Assembly: GCA_963781725.1 (NCBI GenBank)
Contig: CAWAGV010000002.1
Location: forward strand, 1,364,001-1,428,000
Direction: 5' to 3'
DNA: 64,000 nucleotides
Source of the DNA: BOG-931 sp963781725
Lineage (GTDB): Bacteria > Pseudomonadota > Alphaproteobacteria > Rhizobiales > Xanthobacteraceae
Shown here: positions 34,698 to 43,519 of the stretch, piece after piece
How the letters are laid out: each line of letters begins with the position of its first letter
How positions within the stretch are numbered: the stretch's first letter is position 1
Notes under the pieces: model-generated
Database searches by the model: none
The model's input: the letters and a program-made list of their open reading frames with translations, nothing else
Told to the model about the DNA's origin: nothing
Translations under genes and position numbers: made by a program

Positions 34698-35420
34698 TCA
34701 AGATTTTCCTATTGCTAACGGCGTTGCGGGTATGAGCGACGCCAAGGGGATATCAAGACTGCAAACGACGCCGGACGATTTGAAGGAAAGATGGGCCTTG
34801 CCTCTTAGTTCGCCAACGAAGCCTTGTTCAATCAATCGCGTCCCAAAGCTTTGGTGTGTTGGTATCTGAACGGACGGGCCACCCGTCTCCGTCCACGTAA
34901 AGCCAAACCGCTCGTTGGAGGCGTTAATAACCGCCGATATCGCCACACAGCCGCTGGCATTCGATAATGCACCGTATTTGACGGCGTTGGTGCAAAGCTC
35001 GTTCAGGATCATTGCGAGTGGAAGAACGGCGGACGGACTGACGTCGATATCCGGGATTTCAACGGAGAAACGTGCGCCCTTATTGAATGGATCAATCCCC
35101 GTGCGAACGATCAACTCCAGCGTTGCGCTTGTCCAATTCGTCTTCAATAGCAGGTCGTGCACCCGGCCCAATGCGAGCAACCGATGCTCGATGGCCTCAC
35201 GCCCCCGCTCAACACTGTCTGCATTTCTCAAGCTCTGTGACGCGATGGCCATAACGGTGGCAAGCACGTTCTTTATGCGATGATGCAATTCTTCCAGCAG
35301 AAGGCGTTGCAGGCCCTCCATTACCTTTTGCTCGGCAGCATCAATCCCGGCTTGCGCCAATAGCTGCCGCAGTTTCGCATTTTCAGTATCGAGCCGAAGT
35401 TCTTTTGCGCTGACCACCAT
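34698..35420 (-). CDS. HWE-family sensor histidine kinase (soluble, no sensory domain)
   Basis: 240 residues. A short N-terminal coiled coil (KELRLDTENAKLRQLLAQAG) leads into the phosphoacceptor block LLEELHHRIKNVLATVMAIASQSLRNA, and the ATP-binding N box is MILNELCTNAVKYGALS. The FTWTETGGPSVQ and FGTRLIEQGFVGEL blocks are HWE/HisKA_2 signatures. There is no PAS, GAF or membrane domain and no response regulator beside it. HWE kinases feed the PhyR-NepR-EcfG general stress pathway in alphaproteobacteria, and two EcfG-type promoters lie just to its right. Confidence 0.9.
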   Translation of the reverse strand: MVVSAKELRLDTENAKLRQLLAQAGIDAAEQKVMEGLQRLLLEELHHRIKNVLATVMAIASQSLRNADSVERGREAIEHRLLALGRVHDLLLKTNWTSATLELIVRTGIDPFNKGARFSVEIPDIDVSPSAVLPLAMILNELCTNAVKYGALSNASGCVAISAVINASNERFGFTWTETGGPSVQIPTHQSFGTRLIEQGFVGELRGKAHLSFKSSGVVCSLDIPLASLIPATPLAIGKS

Positions 35421-35561
35421 TGCGATGCTCCCACAAAGGCGGGAGCAATTAGCTCTCAGTCGCCGGCACTGGCCACGGTCCGATCGGCGATTGTGCGAGC
35501 CTATACGGTAGGCACGAAATCATACAGCCAGAGCATTCGGCCTCTATATTTCTGCGAGAAC

Positions 35562-35586
35562 GGAACTATCGCAAAGGTTGTACGTT
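35562..35586 (+). promoter_or_regulatory. EcfG-type (general stress sigma) promoter
   Basis: ggaac at 35562-35566 is followed by exactly 16 bases and cgtt at 35583-35586, a full match to the known EcfG consensus GGAAC-N16/17-CGTT. It ends 26 bases before the ATG of the small secreted Cys-rich protein. Confidence 0.75.
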
Positions 35587-35612
35587 CACATTTCGGCACA
35601 TCAGAGGGATAC

Positions 35613-35852
35613 ATGAAAAAATTGGCATTCATTGTCGCTGCATTGACCATTTATGCAGGTCCGGCAATCGCTCAATCTCAAGAGGATCAAGCAGCCTGTA
35701 CGCCTGACGTCATGCGGCTTTGCCAACAGGATATTCCCGATCGGGATCGCGTAATCGCCTGCCTTGTCCGAAGCAGGCTGCAACTCAGTCCCGCCTGTTC
35801 CGGCGTTTTCGTTCGCGCCCATACGGCGGCCGTATCGAGGACGAAACTCTGA
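35613..35852 (+). CDS. small secreted cysteine-rich protein
   Basis: 79 residues from ATG 35613, with agaggga as ribosome site. A signal peptide (MKKLAFIVAALTIYAGPAIA, then QSQ) is followed by a short mature domain with four Cys: AACTPDVMRLC, ACLVRSRLQLSPAC. The pattern CxPDxxRLCxxxxPDxxRxxxCLxxxxxxLSPAC recurs in small periplasmic proteins of Bradyrhizobium-like bacteria. The Cys residues probably form two disulphides. The EcfG-type promoter directly upstream suggests induction in general stress. Function unknown. Confidence 0.8.
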   Translation: MKKLAFIVAALTIYAGPAIAQSQEDQAACTPDVMRLCQQDIPDRDRVIACLVRSRLQLSPACSGVFVRAHTAAVSRTKL

Positions 35853-35920
35853 CCGGCCGGAGTTGTCGTTCGAACTGGCCGTGACCAACTGCGATCGCGA
35901 AGAAAGATCAGACCAAAATC

Positions 35921-36031
35921 ATGACAAGCTCGAATTTCATTTCCGAATTCGCGCGACAAGCTTGGCAGCTGTATATCGCCGAAACTGCGGTGGTGCTCGC
36001 CATTCTTCTGATCATTCGCGCTCACACCTAG
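35921..36031 (+). CDS. possible 36-residue membrane peptide
   Basis: ATG 35921 opens a frame of 36 codons: MTSSNFISEFARQAWQLYIA then a hydrophobic helix TAVVLAILLIIRAHT and a stop. One amphipathic and one transmembrane segment would be a plausible small membrane protein. An aagaaaga site lies 11 bases upstream. Without comparison the evidence is only the frame, the hydrophobic segment and the position between two stress-type genes. Confidence 0.3.
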   Translation: MTSSNFISEFARQAWQLYIAETAVVLAILLIIRAHT

Positions 36032-36108
36032 AGAAATTTCGACCCTGAGGAGTCGAACCTTTGGCTTTCGCCAAAGGCTTCAATCATCAGGCGCTTCAAC
36101 AGCAAAAC

Positions 36109-36133
36109 GGAACGCACACCGTTCTGATGCGTT
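36109..36133 (+). promoter_or_regulatory. EcfG-type (general stress sigma) promoter
   Basis: ggaac at 36109-36113, 16 bases, then cgtt at 36130-36133, again matching GGAAC-N16-CGTT exactly. It ends 36 bases before the DUF1236 gene. Confidence 0.75.
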
Positions 36134-36169
36134 GTTGCTCACCTTCACCCCCAAAAATCAGAGATACAA

Positions 36170-36583
36170 ATGAACCGATACATCCTATTCGCTGGTGCGA
36201 TGACACTCGCAATCTCGGCCGAAGTACACGCTCAGGGCATCCCGGACGGCGCTAATCATGGCGCTCGCGTCGGCGAGCACGACGCCGGGCCCGTGGGAGC
36301 GGTTGTTGGTGGCATCGTCGGCGGCGTCATAGGCGGCGTCAACGGTGTACTGGGTATCGATGACCGGCCCCGGTTCCATAGCTATGTCGCCGAACGTCAT
36401 TATCCTTCTTACGAATATGGCGGTGAGGTTCGTGTTGGTGGCGTGCTCCCGGATAACGGCGTGACGTACTATGAAGTACCTCCGGAATATTCGAATGCGC
36501 GAGAGTACCGCTACACCCTAATTAATGGGCACACGGTGTTAGTCGATCCGCGCACACACACAATCGTTCAGATTGTCGATTAG
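36170..36583 (+). CDS. DUF1236 secreted protein
   Basis: 137 residues with a signal peptide (MNRYILFAGAMTLAISAEVHA, cleavage before QG). A glycine-rich stretch (about residues 41-60: VGAVVGGIVGGVIGGVNGVLG) resembles outer-membrane-associated glycine zippers. The C-terminal half contains GGVLPDNGVTYYEVPPEY and YRYTLINGHTVLVDPRTHTIV, the DUF1236 signature. It is probably an envelope stress protein, consistent with the EcfG-type promoter upstream. Function unknown. Confidence 0.85.
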   Translation: MNRYILFAGAMTLAISAEVHAQGIPDGANHGARVGEHDAGPVGAVVGGIVGGVIGGVNGVLGIDDRPRFHSYVAERHYPSYEYGGEVRVGGVLPDNGVTYYEVPPEYSNAREYRYTLINGHTVLVDPRTHTIVQIVD

Positions 36584-36880
36584 TCGACCGGACCTGTGCG
36601 GACAATTCAGGAAGCTCGTACACCGTGCGGTGCTTCGGAAACCTGAAGCCGTTGTAGTCAGTCCAAGCCGAACGAGATGCAGGAAATGGAGGTCGCCTTA
36701 GTGGGCGGCCTCTTTCATATCCAAACCTCGGGTGGAATGTCGCCTGATGGCCCATTGCGACCAATCGCGCCGCTTCAATATCTTGGTCGTTTCTGGCGGC
36801 ACAGCAGACATTGGCGGCGCGCGGGGCAAGGGCAGCCGGAATTGCTATGATGACGGCCGCGATTGCATTGGGATCCCGGC
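36584..36880. other. intergenic stretch without a recognised feature
   Basis: About 300 bases between the DUF1236 and RidA genes. The stem gaggtcgcctta-gtgggcggcctc (36689-36711) is followed by tttcat and could terminate the DUF1236 transcript weakly. No gene, promoter match or repeat was found otherwise. Confidence 0.4.
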
Positions 36881-37285
36881 ATGCCGCCAGACAAAATCGA
36901 GTTTCTGTCACCGCCCGGCGCGATCAAACCGACCGGCCCCTGGAGCCTTGCCGTGCGCGCCGGCGACTTTGTGTTTGTCGCCGGGATGCGCGGCATCGAT
37001 CCCGCGACCAACACACTTGTTGCAGGTGACGAAGCCCGCGTGCGCCAGGCGTTCACCAACATGAAGACGATCGTCGAAGCCGAGGGCGGATCGCTGCGCG
37101 ACGCAGCGCGGCTCGTGGTCTATGTCGTCGACATGGATCGCCACCGGCCCATCGTGAACAAGATCCAGGAGGAATTCTGGAGCGGCGGCCCCTACCCGCC
37201 GCGCACCATCGTCGCGGTGAGCGGGCTCAACCAGGACGACATCGTCGAGGTCGAAGGGACGTTCTTCTGTCCGGCGCGGCGCTAA
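36881..37285 (+). CDS. RidA family protein (YjgF/YER057c/UK114)
   Basis: 134 residues from ATG 36881 (MPPDKIEFLSPPGA). Family blocks are WSLAVRAGDFVFVAGMRGID, the QAFTNMKTIVEAEGGSLRDAARLVVYVVDM segment and PYPPRTIVAVSGLNQDDIVEVEGTFF, in which the Arg of PPRTIV is the conserved carboxylate-binding residue. RidA hydrolyses reactive enamine/imine intermediates from PLP enzymes; divergent members take part in catabolic pathways. Trimeric and cytoplasmic in characterised members. A dispersed palindrome starts at its stop codon. Confidence 0.9.
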   Translation: MPPDKIEFLSPPGAIKPTGPWSLAVRAGDFVFVAGMRGIDPATNTLVAGDEARVRQAFTNMKTIVEAEGGSLRDAARLVVYVVDMDRHRPIVNKIQEEFWSGGPYPPRTIVAVSGLNQDDIVEVEGTFFCPARR

Positions 37286-37359
37286 AGCATGATCCGGAAA
37301 AAGCCTGCCCTCGGACTTGATCCGGGGGTGGACACCGGTTTTCCGAAAAGATCATGCTC
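37285..37359. repeat. agcatgatccggaaaa-type dispersed palindrome
   Basis: The outer arms are aaagcatgatccggaaaa and ttttccgaaaagatcatgct, with the typical inner segment gtggacaccggttttcc. This is a well-known intergenic element of Bradyrhizobium, Rhodopseudomonas and relatives. It begins at the stop codon of the RidA gene. Confidence 0.8.
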
Positions 37360-37370
37360 CGCCAAGACAA

Positions 37371-37412
37371 CTAGACGACGATCCAATTCAAACCTGATCG
37401 GATCATCGTCTA
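37371..37412. repeat. 14-bp inverted repeat covering the DUF3175 stop codon
   Basis: ctagacgacgatcc and ggatcatcgtctag form a 14-bp stem with one mismatch around a 14-base loop. The right arm contains the stop codon of the leftward DUF3175 gene. It may be a transcription end structure, but no T-run follows. Confidence 0.6.
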
Positions 37413-37766
37413 GTCGCGCCCGAACTGCTTGCGCAGTTCGATCTTGGCGCGCTGCAAGATCTTCTTCCTGCTGGCCGGAAGATTTTTGCCGGCACGGTTG
37501 ATGTAGAAGGTCAGCATCGACAGTGCCGAACGATACGGGCTGGATTTCCGCCGGTGGCTGCGCTCGGCGGAGCGCTTCAACGATGCAGCGATCCGCTTCG
37601 GATCGCGCCCGGCGAACACCCCGCCTTCCAGATCGAGCGCATCGCTTTTCCTGGTGACGGGCGCGGACCAGTAACGCGCCGCCGGACGGCGTCCCTTCTT
37701 GCGGGGGGCTGTTTTGCGTCGTGTGGCCTTGCGTCGCGCAGACTTCCGAACCGATGCTTTGGCCAT
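37410..37766 (-). CDS. DUF3175 domain protein
   Basis: 118 residues. The first 30 are very basic (lysine/arginine with Ala, Thr), like a histone-H1-type tail. The DUF3175 core follows: RYWSAPVTRKSDALDLEGGVFAGRDPKRIAASLKRSAERSHRRKSSPYRSALSML is the region, with SALSMLTFYINRAGKNL as the clearest block. The basic composition suggests nucleic acid binding; no experimental role is known to me. Confidence 0.85.
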   Translation of the reverse strand: MAKASVRKSARRKATRRKTAPRKKGRRPAARYWSAPVTRKSDALDLEGGVFAGRDPKRIAASLKRSAERSHRRKSSPYRSALSMLTFYINRAGKNLPASRKKILQRAKIELRKQFGRD

Positions 37767-37830
37767 GACCCACCTGGAGACGAACCAGATGTGACCACAA
37801 TGGGATAACCGGTCGATTGTTCCGGTAGGC

Positions 37831-39507
37831 TCAAGCCGCGTACACGGCGGCGAGCAACTGCTCCAGCTCGGCCGTCAGACGGCCGCTGTCCTGCGCCAGC
37901 GATTTGGCCGACGACAGGATTTGCGACGACGCCGAGGTGATCTCGCTGGTGCTGTCGTTGACCTCGGAAATGTTGGCTGTCACCAGCGCCGCGCTGGTGT
38001 TCGCCGATTCCAGATTGCCGGCGATCTCGCGCGTCGTCGTCGCCTGAAGAACGACGGCAGAGGTGATCGCCGCGGCGATTTCGGAAATTCGCCGGATCGT
38101 CTCGCTGATTTCCTTGATGCTCGCGACCGAGTCATGGGTCGCCGCCTGAACGCCGGCGATCTGCACACCGATCTCCTCGGTGGCTTTCGAAGTCTGCGCG
38201 GCCAGCGCTTTCACTTCCTGCGCCACCACCGCAAAGCCCTTGCCGGCCTCGCCGGCCCGCGCCGCCTCGATCGTGGCATTGAGCGCCAGCAGATTGGTTT
38301 GCTCGGCAACGGCGGTGATCAGCTTGACGACGTCGCCGATGCGGCCGGCCGCGCGGGTCAGGTCGGCGATCCGCCCGTCGGTCTTCTCGGCCTGACTGAC
38401 GGCGTCGCGCGCGATCCGCGTCGATTCCTCGACCTGCCGGGAAATCTCGTCGACCGAAGCCACCAGCTCCTCGGTCGCCGCCGCAACCGACTGCACGTTA
38501 CTCGACGCCTCGGTCGATGCGGCCAGCACGCGTCCGGTCAGGTCCCGCGTCGTCCCCGCGGTCGAGCCGAGCGCTTCGGCCGCGGCTTCAAGCTCGGTCG
38601 ACGACGACGACACCGAACGCACCACGCTCGCCACCGTGACTTCGAATTTTCCGGCCAGCGCGTGCAGGTCGGCGCGTCGCTGCTCGGCGGTGCGTTGCGC
38701 GGTCTCTTTCTCCGCGGTCTCGAGCTGATCGATGCGCGCCAGCTTTTCCCTGAACGTCTGTGCCGCGCGGGCGGTGTCGCCGACCTCGTCGCGCCGCCGC
38801 GTAAAGGGAACCTGGATGTCCTTGTTGCCATGCGCGAGCTGGAGCAGCACTTCGCCGATGCGGCGGATCGGACGGCCGATGGCGAGATCGCCGAACACGG
38901 CCATGCCGCCCAGCACCAGGATGATGAACAGCTCGATGCCGAGATCGACCCGGCCGACGTGGGCGCGTTGCCGGACCGCTTCCGCGTTGCGGTCGTCGGC
39001 TTCGCCGATCAGGGCCGTCGTCGATTTCTCGATCTGGTCGTTCATCTCGTTGCCGAGCTTGAGCGCGCGCAGCACCTTCTCGCCGGTATCGCCGTAATCC
39101 TTGGCCGCGGCCGCCAGTTCATCGCCGACGCCCGCATAGGTCCGCGCCAGCGCCGCGATCTTGCCGAGGCCTTGCCTGTCCGCCTCGTCGTCGCTGAGCT
39201 CGTCCGCGATCTCGATATGCGCGATGCCGGACCCGGCGTCGGCATGCAGCCGTTCCAGAGCGCGCTCGATCTCGCTCTGCGCAATCGCCAGGCGTATTTC
39301 CCGCAACTCGAGCCGCATGGCGCCGAGATCCTTGGCGGCGCGCAACGCTTCGATGGCGGCAAGCTGCTTGGCATTGGCAACCGCGCGTTGCTGCGCCGCA
39401 TGCCTGTCGCCGATCTGCTGTTCCGCAAGCATCCCGGCGACCAGGGCCACGCCAAGGCCGGCCAGCAACGCGAGCTTCGTGCGGATGGAGAAATCGAAGC
39501 TGGCCAT
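37831..39507 (-). CDS. methyl-accepting chemotaxis protein
   Basis: 558 residues. Transmembrane segment 1 is at about residues 11-27 and segment 2 at about 190-207, enclosing a helical periplasmic sensor domain of about 160 residues. A HAMP domain follows (IGRPIRRIGEVLLQLAHGNKDI). The C-terminal MCP signalling domain has the hairpin tip VAEQTNLLALNATIEAARAGE and the flanking GKGFAVVAQEVKALAAQTSKAT. No CheB/CheR-docking pentapeptide is seen at the C-terminus. The ligand is unknown. It is not linked to che genes here. Confidence 0.93.
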   Translation of the reverse strand: MASFDFSIRTKLALLAGLGVALVAGMLAEQQIGDRHAAQQRAVANAKQLAAIEALRAAKDLGAMRLELREIRLAIAQSEIERALERLHADAGSGIAHIEIADELSDDEADRQGLGKIAALARTYAGVGDELAAAAKDYGDTGEKVLRALKLGNEMNDQIEKSTTALIGEADDRNAEAVRQRAHVGRVDLGIELFIILVLGGMAVFGDLAIGRPIRRIGEVLLQLAHGNKDIQVPFTRRRDEVGDTARAAQTFREKLARIDQLETAEKETAQRTAEQRRADLHALAGKFEVTVASVVRSVSSSSTELEAAAEALGSTAGTTRDLTGRVLAASTEASSNVQSVAAATEELVASVDEISRQVEESTRIARDAVSQAEKTDGRIADLTRAAGRIGDVVKLITAVAEQTNLLALNATIEAARAGEAGKGFAVVAQEVKALAAQTSKATEEIGVQIAGVQAATHDSVASIKEISETIRRISEIAAAITSAVVLQATTTREIAGNLESANTSAALVTANISEVNDSTSEITSASSQILSSAKSLAQDSGRLTAELEQLLAAVYAA

Positions 39508-39592
39508 ATTTCCGGATCACCGACGACCCGGGCAGGATTAACGGCGGTGGTTAATTCGAGGTAAAATTGCCAAAAAAATCCGTGATTTCATC

Positions 39593-42500
39593 CTATTCCG
39601 CCGCGATCGCATGGGCCGCAGGCGAGGTGATGGCGGCGATGCATTTCGCCAGCGCTTCACCTTCGGGGTCGAGCAGCGCCGCGGTGCGGGCATTGGCGAT
39701 CGCCTCCGCCGCCTGGCGCGGCGGCATGGCGCCGGCCAGCGCCGGCTCGATCACCTGCGATACGATGGTGCGGTAATTGTCGCTGCCGCGCTTGTGGGTG
39801 TCGCCATAACCTTTGATCAGCCGCGCACACTCGGCGATCTCGATGGCGAGCTCGGCGGATACCGGCGCGGCGCGCACGATCATGTGCAGCCAGCTTTCGA
39901 TCGCGCGCTGTTCTTCCTGGAAGCGCCAGGTCCGCGGCCGGAAGCCGCGCAGTTTTGCGAGAATGGCGAACCGCAGGAAGCCGGACACCGATTGGGTGTT
40001 GATCTCCATGCCCCAATGCGCGGCGGCGAGCTTCGGGTGCCGCTCGGCGAACGCCAGGATCCGTTTCGCCAATGCCGGCGGCAGCACCGAGCAGAATTCT
40101 TCGATGCCGGGCTTGAGGAACTCGGTCACGGCGAACGGCTGGTCCGGCTTGACGCCGTGCTGCGCCGTGATGCGGGCGAAGCGTTCCGGATCGATCTTGG
40201 CCTGCGCGACGCGGATCACGTCTTCGTAGGACATGCGCACCGCGAGATGCCGTGCGGTTTCCGCCAGCAGCCGGCCGTTGGCATTGGCCTTGGTGTCGGC
40301 GGCACGGATCGGCGCGAGCCGGTCGAGGTAAAGCCGCGCATAGGCAACATCCTGATAGACGGCGAGCCGGCGTACGCCTTCGGTCATGAACGCCCGTGCG
40401 GCTTCGGGCCACTGCCCGATTTCGCGCTCGATATCGGCAAGCGAGGCATCGGCGGCGCGATAGCGCTTGAGCGGATCGCGGCGCGGCTGCGCGCCGCCTT
40501 GCGCCGCATCGAAACCGGCACGGAAGCCGCGCAGATTGGACTCCACCGCCTTGCCGTCGTCGCGGATCGCCGCTTCAAACGCCGCGGCCGGAATCGGCAG
40601 CGCGCCGGAGCCGGCGATGACGCCGAGCATCACGGCATTGATCATGGCGCCGCTTTGCCGCGCGATGGCTTCGAGATCGAGCAGCAGCGTGCCGCGCGAA
40701 TTCTTCTCGACCGCCTGCAGCAGCTTCTGCTGATCGTAGCGGCCGTCGCCCATCGCCATTTTCTCGACCGTGAGATACGAGCGGCTGGTCGAGGCGATGG
40801 TCGTGGTGCGATCCGGCGTGACGTAACCGCCGGCGATGGCGCGGCCGGCTTCCATCAACTCGCTGGCGACGACCAGATCGACATCGCTGACGCCGGGCGC
40901 CAGCGCCAGAACCGGACGCGGGCCGGATTCCGCCCGCGGCATCGGCACCATTTCGATGTGATAGGTGGTCGCGCCGGTGCGCTGCGCCACGCCGGGGATC
41001 GACGTCGATTGCACCGGGAATTTCTGGCTCTCCGCCGCCGCCACGATCCAGTCGGTCAGCACGCCGCCGCCTTCGCCGCCGAGCGCAGCGATCATAACTG
41101 TCAGCGGGCGAACAGAAGAAGTCTCGCCAGAGGGCTTGGCAAAGCGCGCCCCCTCTCCCCGTGGGGGAGAGGGTTGGGGTGAGGGGGTTCGAGCGTCACC
41201 GATAGGTTCGAGCCCCCTCACCCCTCCCTCTCCCCCAAGGGGAGAGGGTGAAGTACGGAGCAATCGGCCAATCACTGCCGTGCGCATGCGGAACAGCGCG
41301 CGATCCCACCAGGTCGGATTGCTGACGATGTCGGTGCGATAGAACGACGGACACAGCACCGCGGCGTGGGCGACCTCGCCGCACAGGCCGCAGCCGACAC
41401 AGCTTTCGACCACGGCGGCGACCGGATCGGTGCGCAGCGGATCGGGATTGGGCTTCACGGTGAGCGACGGACAGCCCGACAGCCGGATGCAGGAGTGGTC
41501 GCCGGTGCAGATTTCGTCGTCGACACCAAAGCGTGTCTTCATCACCCGCTCGCCGCGCTTGAGCTTCGCGGCGTCCTCGGCGCGGATGCGGCGCTGCCGC
41601 GCCAGCATGCATTCGCCGTCGGCAATGATCACTTTCAGCCCGCGCTCCGCCGTGCGCATCGCCTCTTTCAGCGTCGCCGTCATTTTCGCGACGCTGTAGG
41701 TGCGCACGGTCCGCAGCCAGGTCACGCCGAGCGAGCGCACCGTCTTCTCAATGCTGATGCCGGTCGGCGTGCCGCTGCGGTTGGCGGCGCTCGACGGCAG
41801 GTATTGCTGCCCGGTCGCCGAGGCGTAGCCGTTCTGCATCACGATCAGCACGCCGTCGCCCTTGTTGAACATGTTGGAGGCGACGCCGGTTATCAGGCCG
41901 TTGTGCCAAAAGCCGCCGTCACCCATGATCGAGATGGAGCGTTTTTCCATGTTCGGGCCGACCGCGGCGGCACTGGCCAGCGACATGCCGTAGCCGAGGA
42001 TCGAATTGCCCATCGAAAACGGCGCGAAGGTTGCGAACGAATGGCAGCCGATATCCGCCGAGATGTGCGTCGGGCCGAGTTCGCGCTGCGCCAGCTTGAT
42101 GGCGGCGAACACCGGCCGCTCCGGGCAACCGGTGCAGAAATTCGGCGGCCGCGGCGGGATATCGCCGATGGCGGCGATGGCATCGGGCTTGTGCGCGACG
42201 AAGCCCTCGACGCGTGCCGTTATGGCATCGGCATCGATGCCTGACGGCCGCGCTTTGGCCATGAACGCGGCGAGGCCGCGCAGCAGCGCCTCCGAATTGT
42301 AGTCGCCGCTGCGCGCCAGGCAGTCCTTGCCGTGGACACGCGTGTTGATGTCGGCGTTGCGCAGGATGACGTTGATCTGCTGCTCGACATATTCCGGCGA
42401 ACCTTCCTCGACCACCAGCACCGCGCGCTTGCCGGCGCAGAACTCTTTCACCTCCTCCGGCACCAGCGGATAAGCGGCGTTGAGCACATAGATCGGGATG

Positions 42501-43372
42501 CGCGACGTGCCGTAGAGATCGGCGAGATCGAGCCGCCCGAGCGTGCGCAACAGGCTGCTGGTGAGGCCGCCGAGGACGATGATGCCGATGTCGGCGAGCT
42601 CGCCCGGGATCATCTCGTTGAGCTGCTGGTCGCGAATGAATTTCTGCGCCGCCGGCAGCCGCTGTTCGATCTTCAACCGCTCCTGGGTGAAGATCACCGG
42701 CGGATGGGCGAGCCGGCCGTATTCAAAGCGCGGCGGGCCGCTGAGCCGGTGCACCCCGCTATAGGCGCCGCGCTTGTTGTCCTTGGCGACGAACTCGCCG
42801 GTGACATGGCAGGCGCGCACCCGCAGATCGAGCATCACCGGCGCATGGCTCGCTTCCGACAGCTCGAAGCCCTTTTCGACCATGTGCACGATGGTCGGCA
42901 GATCGGGCCGCGGATCGAGCAGCCACATCGACGATTTCATCGCGTAGGCGTAGGAGCGCTCCTGAATGACGCTCGCACCTTCGCCGTAATCCTCGCCCAG
43001 CACGATCAGCGCGCCGCCGATCACGCCGGGCGACGCCAGATTCGACAGCGCGTCGGCGGCGACATTGGTGCCGACGATGGATTTCCAGGTCACCGCGCCG
43101 CGCAACGGATAGTTGATCGAGGCGCCAAGCATCGCCGCGGCCGCCGCTTCATTGGTGCAGGTCTCGACGTGGACGCCAAGATCGGCGAGCAGGTCCTCGG
43201 CATCGACCATGACGTCGAGCAGGTGCGAGACCGGCGCCCCCTGATAGCCGCCGACATAGCTCACGCCGGATTGCAGCAGCGCCTTGGTGACTGCGAGAAT
43301 CCCCTCGCCGCGAAACACCTCGCCGTCGCCGAGCCGCAGCGCATCCACTTCCTTCTTGAACGAGCGTTCCAT
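39593..43372 (-). CDS. fused indolepyruvate ferredoxin oxidoreductase
   Basis: 1259 residues. The N-terminal about 700 form the IorA part: pyrimidine/TPP domains with CPERPVFAAIKLA, the thiamine diphosphate motif GDGGFWHNGLITGVASN, and cysteine clusters CTGDHSCIRLSGCPSLT and SCVGCGLCGEVAHAAVLCPSF for 4Fe-4S centres. The IorB (gamma) domain starts TVMIAALGGEGGGVLTDWI. A C-terminal DUF6537-type domain follows (LRGFRPRTWRFQEEQRAIESWL). It oxidatively decarboxylates aryl-pyruvates to aryl-acetyl-CoA. The inter-domain linker is a translated palindromic repeat (see 41151). It is divergent from the ABC operon. Confidence 0.92.
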   Translation of the reverse strand: MERSFKKEVDALRLGDGEVFRGEGILAVTKALLQSGVSYVGGYQGAPVSHLLDVMVDAEDLLADLGVHVETCTNEAAAAAMLGASINYPLRGAVTWKSIVGTNVAADALSNLASPGVIGGALIVLGEDYGEGASVIQERSYAYAMKSSMWLLDPRPDLPTIVHMVEKGFELSEASHAPVMLDLRVRACHVTGEFVAKDNKRGAYSGVHRLSGPPRFEYGRLAHPPVIFTQERLKIEQRLPAAQKFIRDQQLNEMIPGELADIGIIVLGGLTSSLLRTLGRLDLADLYGTSRIPIYVLNAAYPLVPEEVKEFCAGKRAVLVVEEGSPEYVEQQINVILRNADINTRVHGKDCLARSGDYNSEALLRGLAAFMAKARPSGIDADAITARVEGFVAHKPDAIAAIGDIPPRPPNFCTGCPERPVFAAIKLAQRELGPTHISADIGCHSFATFAPFSMGNSILGYGMSLASAAAVGPNMEKRSISIMGDGGFWHNGLITGVASNMFNKGDGVLIVMQNGYASATGQQYLPSSAANRSGTPTGISIEKTVRSLGVTWLRTVRTYSVAKMTATLKEAMRTAERGLKVIIADGECMLARQRRIRAEDAAKLKRGERVMKTRFGVDDEICTGDHSCIRLSGCPSLTVKPNPDPLRTDPVAAVVESCVGCGLCGEVAHAAVLCPSFYRTDIVSNPTWWDRALFRMRTAVIGRLLRTSPSPLGGEGGVRGLEPIGDARTPSPQPSPPRGEGARFAKPSGETSSVRPLTVMIAALGGEGGGVLTDWIVAAAESQKFPVQSTSIPGVAQRTGATTYHIEMVPMPRAESGPRPVLALAPGVSDVDLVVASELMEAGRAIAGGYVTPDRTTTIASTSRSYLTVEKMAMGDGRYDQQKLLQAVEKNSRGTLLLDLEAIARQSGAMINAVMLGVIAGSGALPIPAAAFEAAIRDDGKAVESNLRGFRAGFDAAQGGAQPRRDPLKRYRAADASLADIEREIGQWPEAARAFMTEGVRRLAVYQDVAYARLYLDRLAPIRAADTKANANGRLLAETARHLAVRMSYEDVIRVAQAKIDPERFARITAQHGVKPDQPFAVTEFLKPGIEEFCSVLPPALAKRILAFAERHPKLAAAHWGMEINTQSVSGFLRFAILAKLRGFRPRTWRFQEEQRAIESWLHMIVRAAPVSAELAIEIAECARLIKGYGDTHKRGSDNYRTIVSQVIEPALAGAMPPRQAAEAIANARTAALLDPEGEALAKCIAAITSPAAHAIAAE
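41151..41250. repeat. palindromic repeat element inserted in frame inside the indolepyruvate oxidoreductase gene
   Basis: The left arm (41151-41193) and right arm (41207-41250) are inverted copies: ccctctcccc-gt-gggggagaggg then tggggtgagggggttcgag, mirrored by ttcgagccccctcacccct then ccctctccccc-aa-ggggagaggg. The loop is cgtcaccgatagg. Each arm has its own perfect hairpin. This ctctcccc/ggggagag element is a dispersed repeat known between genes in many proteobacteria. Here it is translated as SPSPLGGEGGVRGLEP and TPSPQPSPPRGEGA, without disturbing the frame. Confidence 0.88.
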
Positions 43373-43519
43373 GAAGCCATCCCAACGATTTCGAGGGACA
43401 AAGATTTGAGGGACATATAGCCGCTTTTGCCGAACCCGTCATTCCGGGTAGGGTGCCGCCCGGCGCGTCTGAGAAGGCCAACAACAACGCGCCGGAGTAC
43501 TTGAGGACACGCTGGTCTC

